Source: Treponema sp.
GTDB lineage: Bacteria > Spirochaetota > Spirochaetia > Treponematales > Breznakiellaceae
Direction: 5' to 3'
Length of the DNA: 15,597 nt
Assembly (NCBI GenBank): GCA_031277045.1
Contig: JAISLX010000130.1
Coordinates: forward strand, 1-15,597
A program made the translations under genes and the position numbers. The notes under the pieces were generated by a model. The model worked only from the letters and a program-made list of their open reading frames with translations. It made no database searches and had not been told where the DNA came from. Below, in pieces: positions 14,886 through 15,597 of this stretch. Within the stretch, counting starts at the first letter, position 1. Every line of letters starts with the position of its first letter.

Positions 14886-14898
14886 GAAGGAGAGCCAC

Positions 14899-15219
14899 AT
14901 GACATTTAGCGATAGAATGCGGGACATGCTGGATCAAGGCGCCCAGGCGTCGAAAGATTTTCTAAACAAGGCCGGCGCGAAGGCCCAGAATCTGGGGGAA
15001 CGGGGGGTCCTGACCCTGGAGATAAAACAACTGGAAAGCCAGGCCCGGAAACTCCTGGAGCGCCTGGGGAACAGCGTGTACCGCCTTTTCGCCGAAGAAA
15101 GCGCCGAATCCGTCTCCGCCTCGGAGCCGGAGATCGAGGATATCCTTTCGAAGCTTACCACGATTAAGGGGACCATCGAAAAACGCGAAGGTGAACTGGA
15201 AAGCCGGCGCAGGTCATAG
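14899..15219 (+). CDS. Small helical coiled-coil protein, unknown function
   Basis: 106 residues. The ATG at 14899 was chosen because AAGGAG lies 6 nt upstream; the frame stays open further upstream to 14794, but that part would run through the hairpin at 14850-14885 and lacks a ribosome binding site. The protein is almost entirely helical, charged and free of membrane segments. Residues about 35-65 have leucines at heptad-like spacing (LEIKQLESQARKLLERLG), and residues about 78-104 are a second acidic/basic helix ending in EGELESRRRS. It is probably a cytoplasmic coiled-coil protein. I recognise no family. It follows a terminator, so it is probably expressed separately from argC. Confidence 0.75.
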   Translation: MTFSDRMRDMLDQGAQASKDFLNKAGAKAQNLGERGVLTLEIKQLESQARKLLERLGNSVYRLFAEESAESVSASEPEIEDILSKLTTIKGTIEKREGELESRRRS

Positions 15220-15253
15220 CAGCCCGCCGCGCGGTGGATTCTTTAAAAAACAC

Positions 15254-15282
15254 TTGACGCGGAATCAAAAAAGCAATACATT
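15254..15282 (+). promoter_or_regulatory. Candidate promoter, upstream copy
   Basis: TTGACG (15254-15259) is followed after 17 nt by TACATT (15277-15282), a 4-of-6 match. The -35 lies in an 11-bp sequence, ACTTGACGCGG (15252-15262), repeated at 15372-15382. Confidence 0.45.
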
Positions 15283-15373
15283 GACTACACTGCTTTGGCA
15301 CGGCCCACAGACAATGTTTTTTCATGTATGGCAAAAACAGTCTTGGAAAAGGTTGCGTTAAGTCTACCATGAC

Positions 15374-15403
15374 TTGACGCGGTGAGCGCGGTTGTGGTAG
15401 TAT
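15374..15403 (+). promoter_or_regulatory. Candidate promoter with extended -10, downstream copy
   Basis: TTGACG (15374-15379) is followed after 18 nt by TAGTAT (15398-15403), preceded by TGG as in extended -10 promoters. A small dyad, AAGTC (15360-15364) with GACTT (15371-15375), overlaps the -35. Transcription would start near 15410. Confidence 0.55.
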
Positions 15404-15423
15404 CCGCAAACGCGCTGAAACCG

Positions 15424-15444
15424 GCTTGCCTTCGGGCGGGTTTT
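15424..15444 (+). terminator. UUCG-capped hairpin with T-run (leader hairpin or attenuator)
   Basis: GCC (15428-15430) and GGC (15435-15437) close a TTCG tetraloop. The stem extends outward through T-G wobbles and a C-G pair and is followed by TTTT (15441-15444). It lies about 15-35 nt after the expected start of the downstream promoter. Confidence 0.4.
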
Positions 15445-15453
15445 GTGTGAAGC

Positions 15454-15497
15454 GGTTGTTTGGACGTGTTCCAAACCACGATATTTGGCAAACAACC
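15454..15497 (+). promoter_or_regulatory. Mutually exclusive leader pairings
   Basis: GGTTGTTTG (15454-15462) can pair perfectly with CAAACAACC (15489-15497), while GTTTGG (15458-15463) can pair with CCAAAC (15471-15476). The two pairings share bases, so only one can form. I do not recognise a known riboswitch class. Confidence 0.4.
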
Positions 15498-15556
15498 CTG
15501 TTAAGTTTAGGCTTGGCGGGGTTTAGGGAAGGGGAGTGGGAGCCGGGGGCTGGGCC

Positions 15557-15597
15557 ATGAGGTCTAGTGTCCGGCGAATAATGAGGAAGGCGCGGGC
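15557..15597 (+). CDS. Possible start of a new gene, cut by the window edge
   Basis: From the ATG at 15557 the frame is open to the end (13 codons, arginine-rich: MRSSVRRIMRKAR), with GGGGG 7 nt upstream and a second in-frame ATG at 15581. A basic start like this could be the beginning of a signal peptide. Too little is visible to say more. Confidence 0.3.
   Translation, partial: MRSSVRRIMRKAR

Larger units (their letters stand above)
15220..15556. other. Long non-coding stretch with promoters and a structured leader
   Basis: No gene is supported in these 337 bp on either strand. It contains two promoter-like sequences in the same direction that share an 11-bp repeat, a UUCG-capped hairpin, and competing inverted repeats. 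It reads like the upstream region of a well-expressed or regulated gene lying to the right. Confidence 0.55.

Noticed and set aside
14794..14898. Longer N-terminus for the coiled-coil protein from an ATG at 14794
   Set aside because: It would read through a terminator and a strong hairpin, has no ribosome binding site, and the ATG at 14899 has an excellent one.

Overview
The window looks like a GC-rich spirochaete chromosome, most likely a Treponema-type genome. I infer this from the gene set, not from a database match. The pointers are two lipoproteins with spirochaete-style signal peptides, a DUF4912 protein next to a GH57-like protein, and a very large membrane-anchored SpoIIE/PP2C phosphatase with an extracytoplasmic sensor. 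There is no phage, insertion sequence, CRISPR array, rRNA or tRNA that I can support.

Layout, left to right. Positions 1-3654 (minus strand) hold two overlapping ABC exporter half-transporters, the second cut by the window edge. Their shared upstream region (3655-3866) is dense with signals: a good promoter, a 13-bp perfect dyad at its expected start site, an intrinsic terminator, a second dyad, and a TATAAT just before the first gene. Positions 3867-6146 (minus strand) hold two predicted lipoproteins of unknown function, separated by 438 bp with one doubtful small ORF. Positions 6147-6454 are a non-coding divergent region with palindromic repeats. Positions 6455-8843 (plus strand) hold a DUF4912 protein and a GH57-family protein 4 bp apart, followed by a terminator. 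Positions 8954-13588 hold a 1544-residue sensor phosphatase. Positions 13661-14653 hold argC (type 2), the only enzyme of a named biosynthetic pathway here. Positions 14899-15219 hold a small coiled-coil protein. Its upstream region contains a terminator, and a strong hairpin abuts its ribosome binding site. The last 378 bp contain two promoters sharing an 11-bp direct repeat, a structured leader and possibly the first codons of a new gene.

How the genes may work together. The two ABC subunits almost certainly form a heterodimeric exporter. The DUF4912 and GH57 genes appear to be one transcription unit tied to alpha-glucan handling. However, the GH57 protein seems to lack its catalytic aspartate and its first motif histidine, and it has a four-cysteine insertion, so it may be a binding or regulatory relative, not a branching enzyme. 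The large phosphatase keeps all its metal-binding aspartates and should be an active output module for an envelope sensor. Its partner proteins are not in this window. The most interesting items are the altered GH57 protein, the sensor phosphatase architecture and the leader of the ABC operon.
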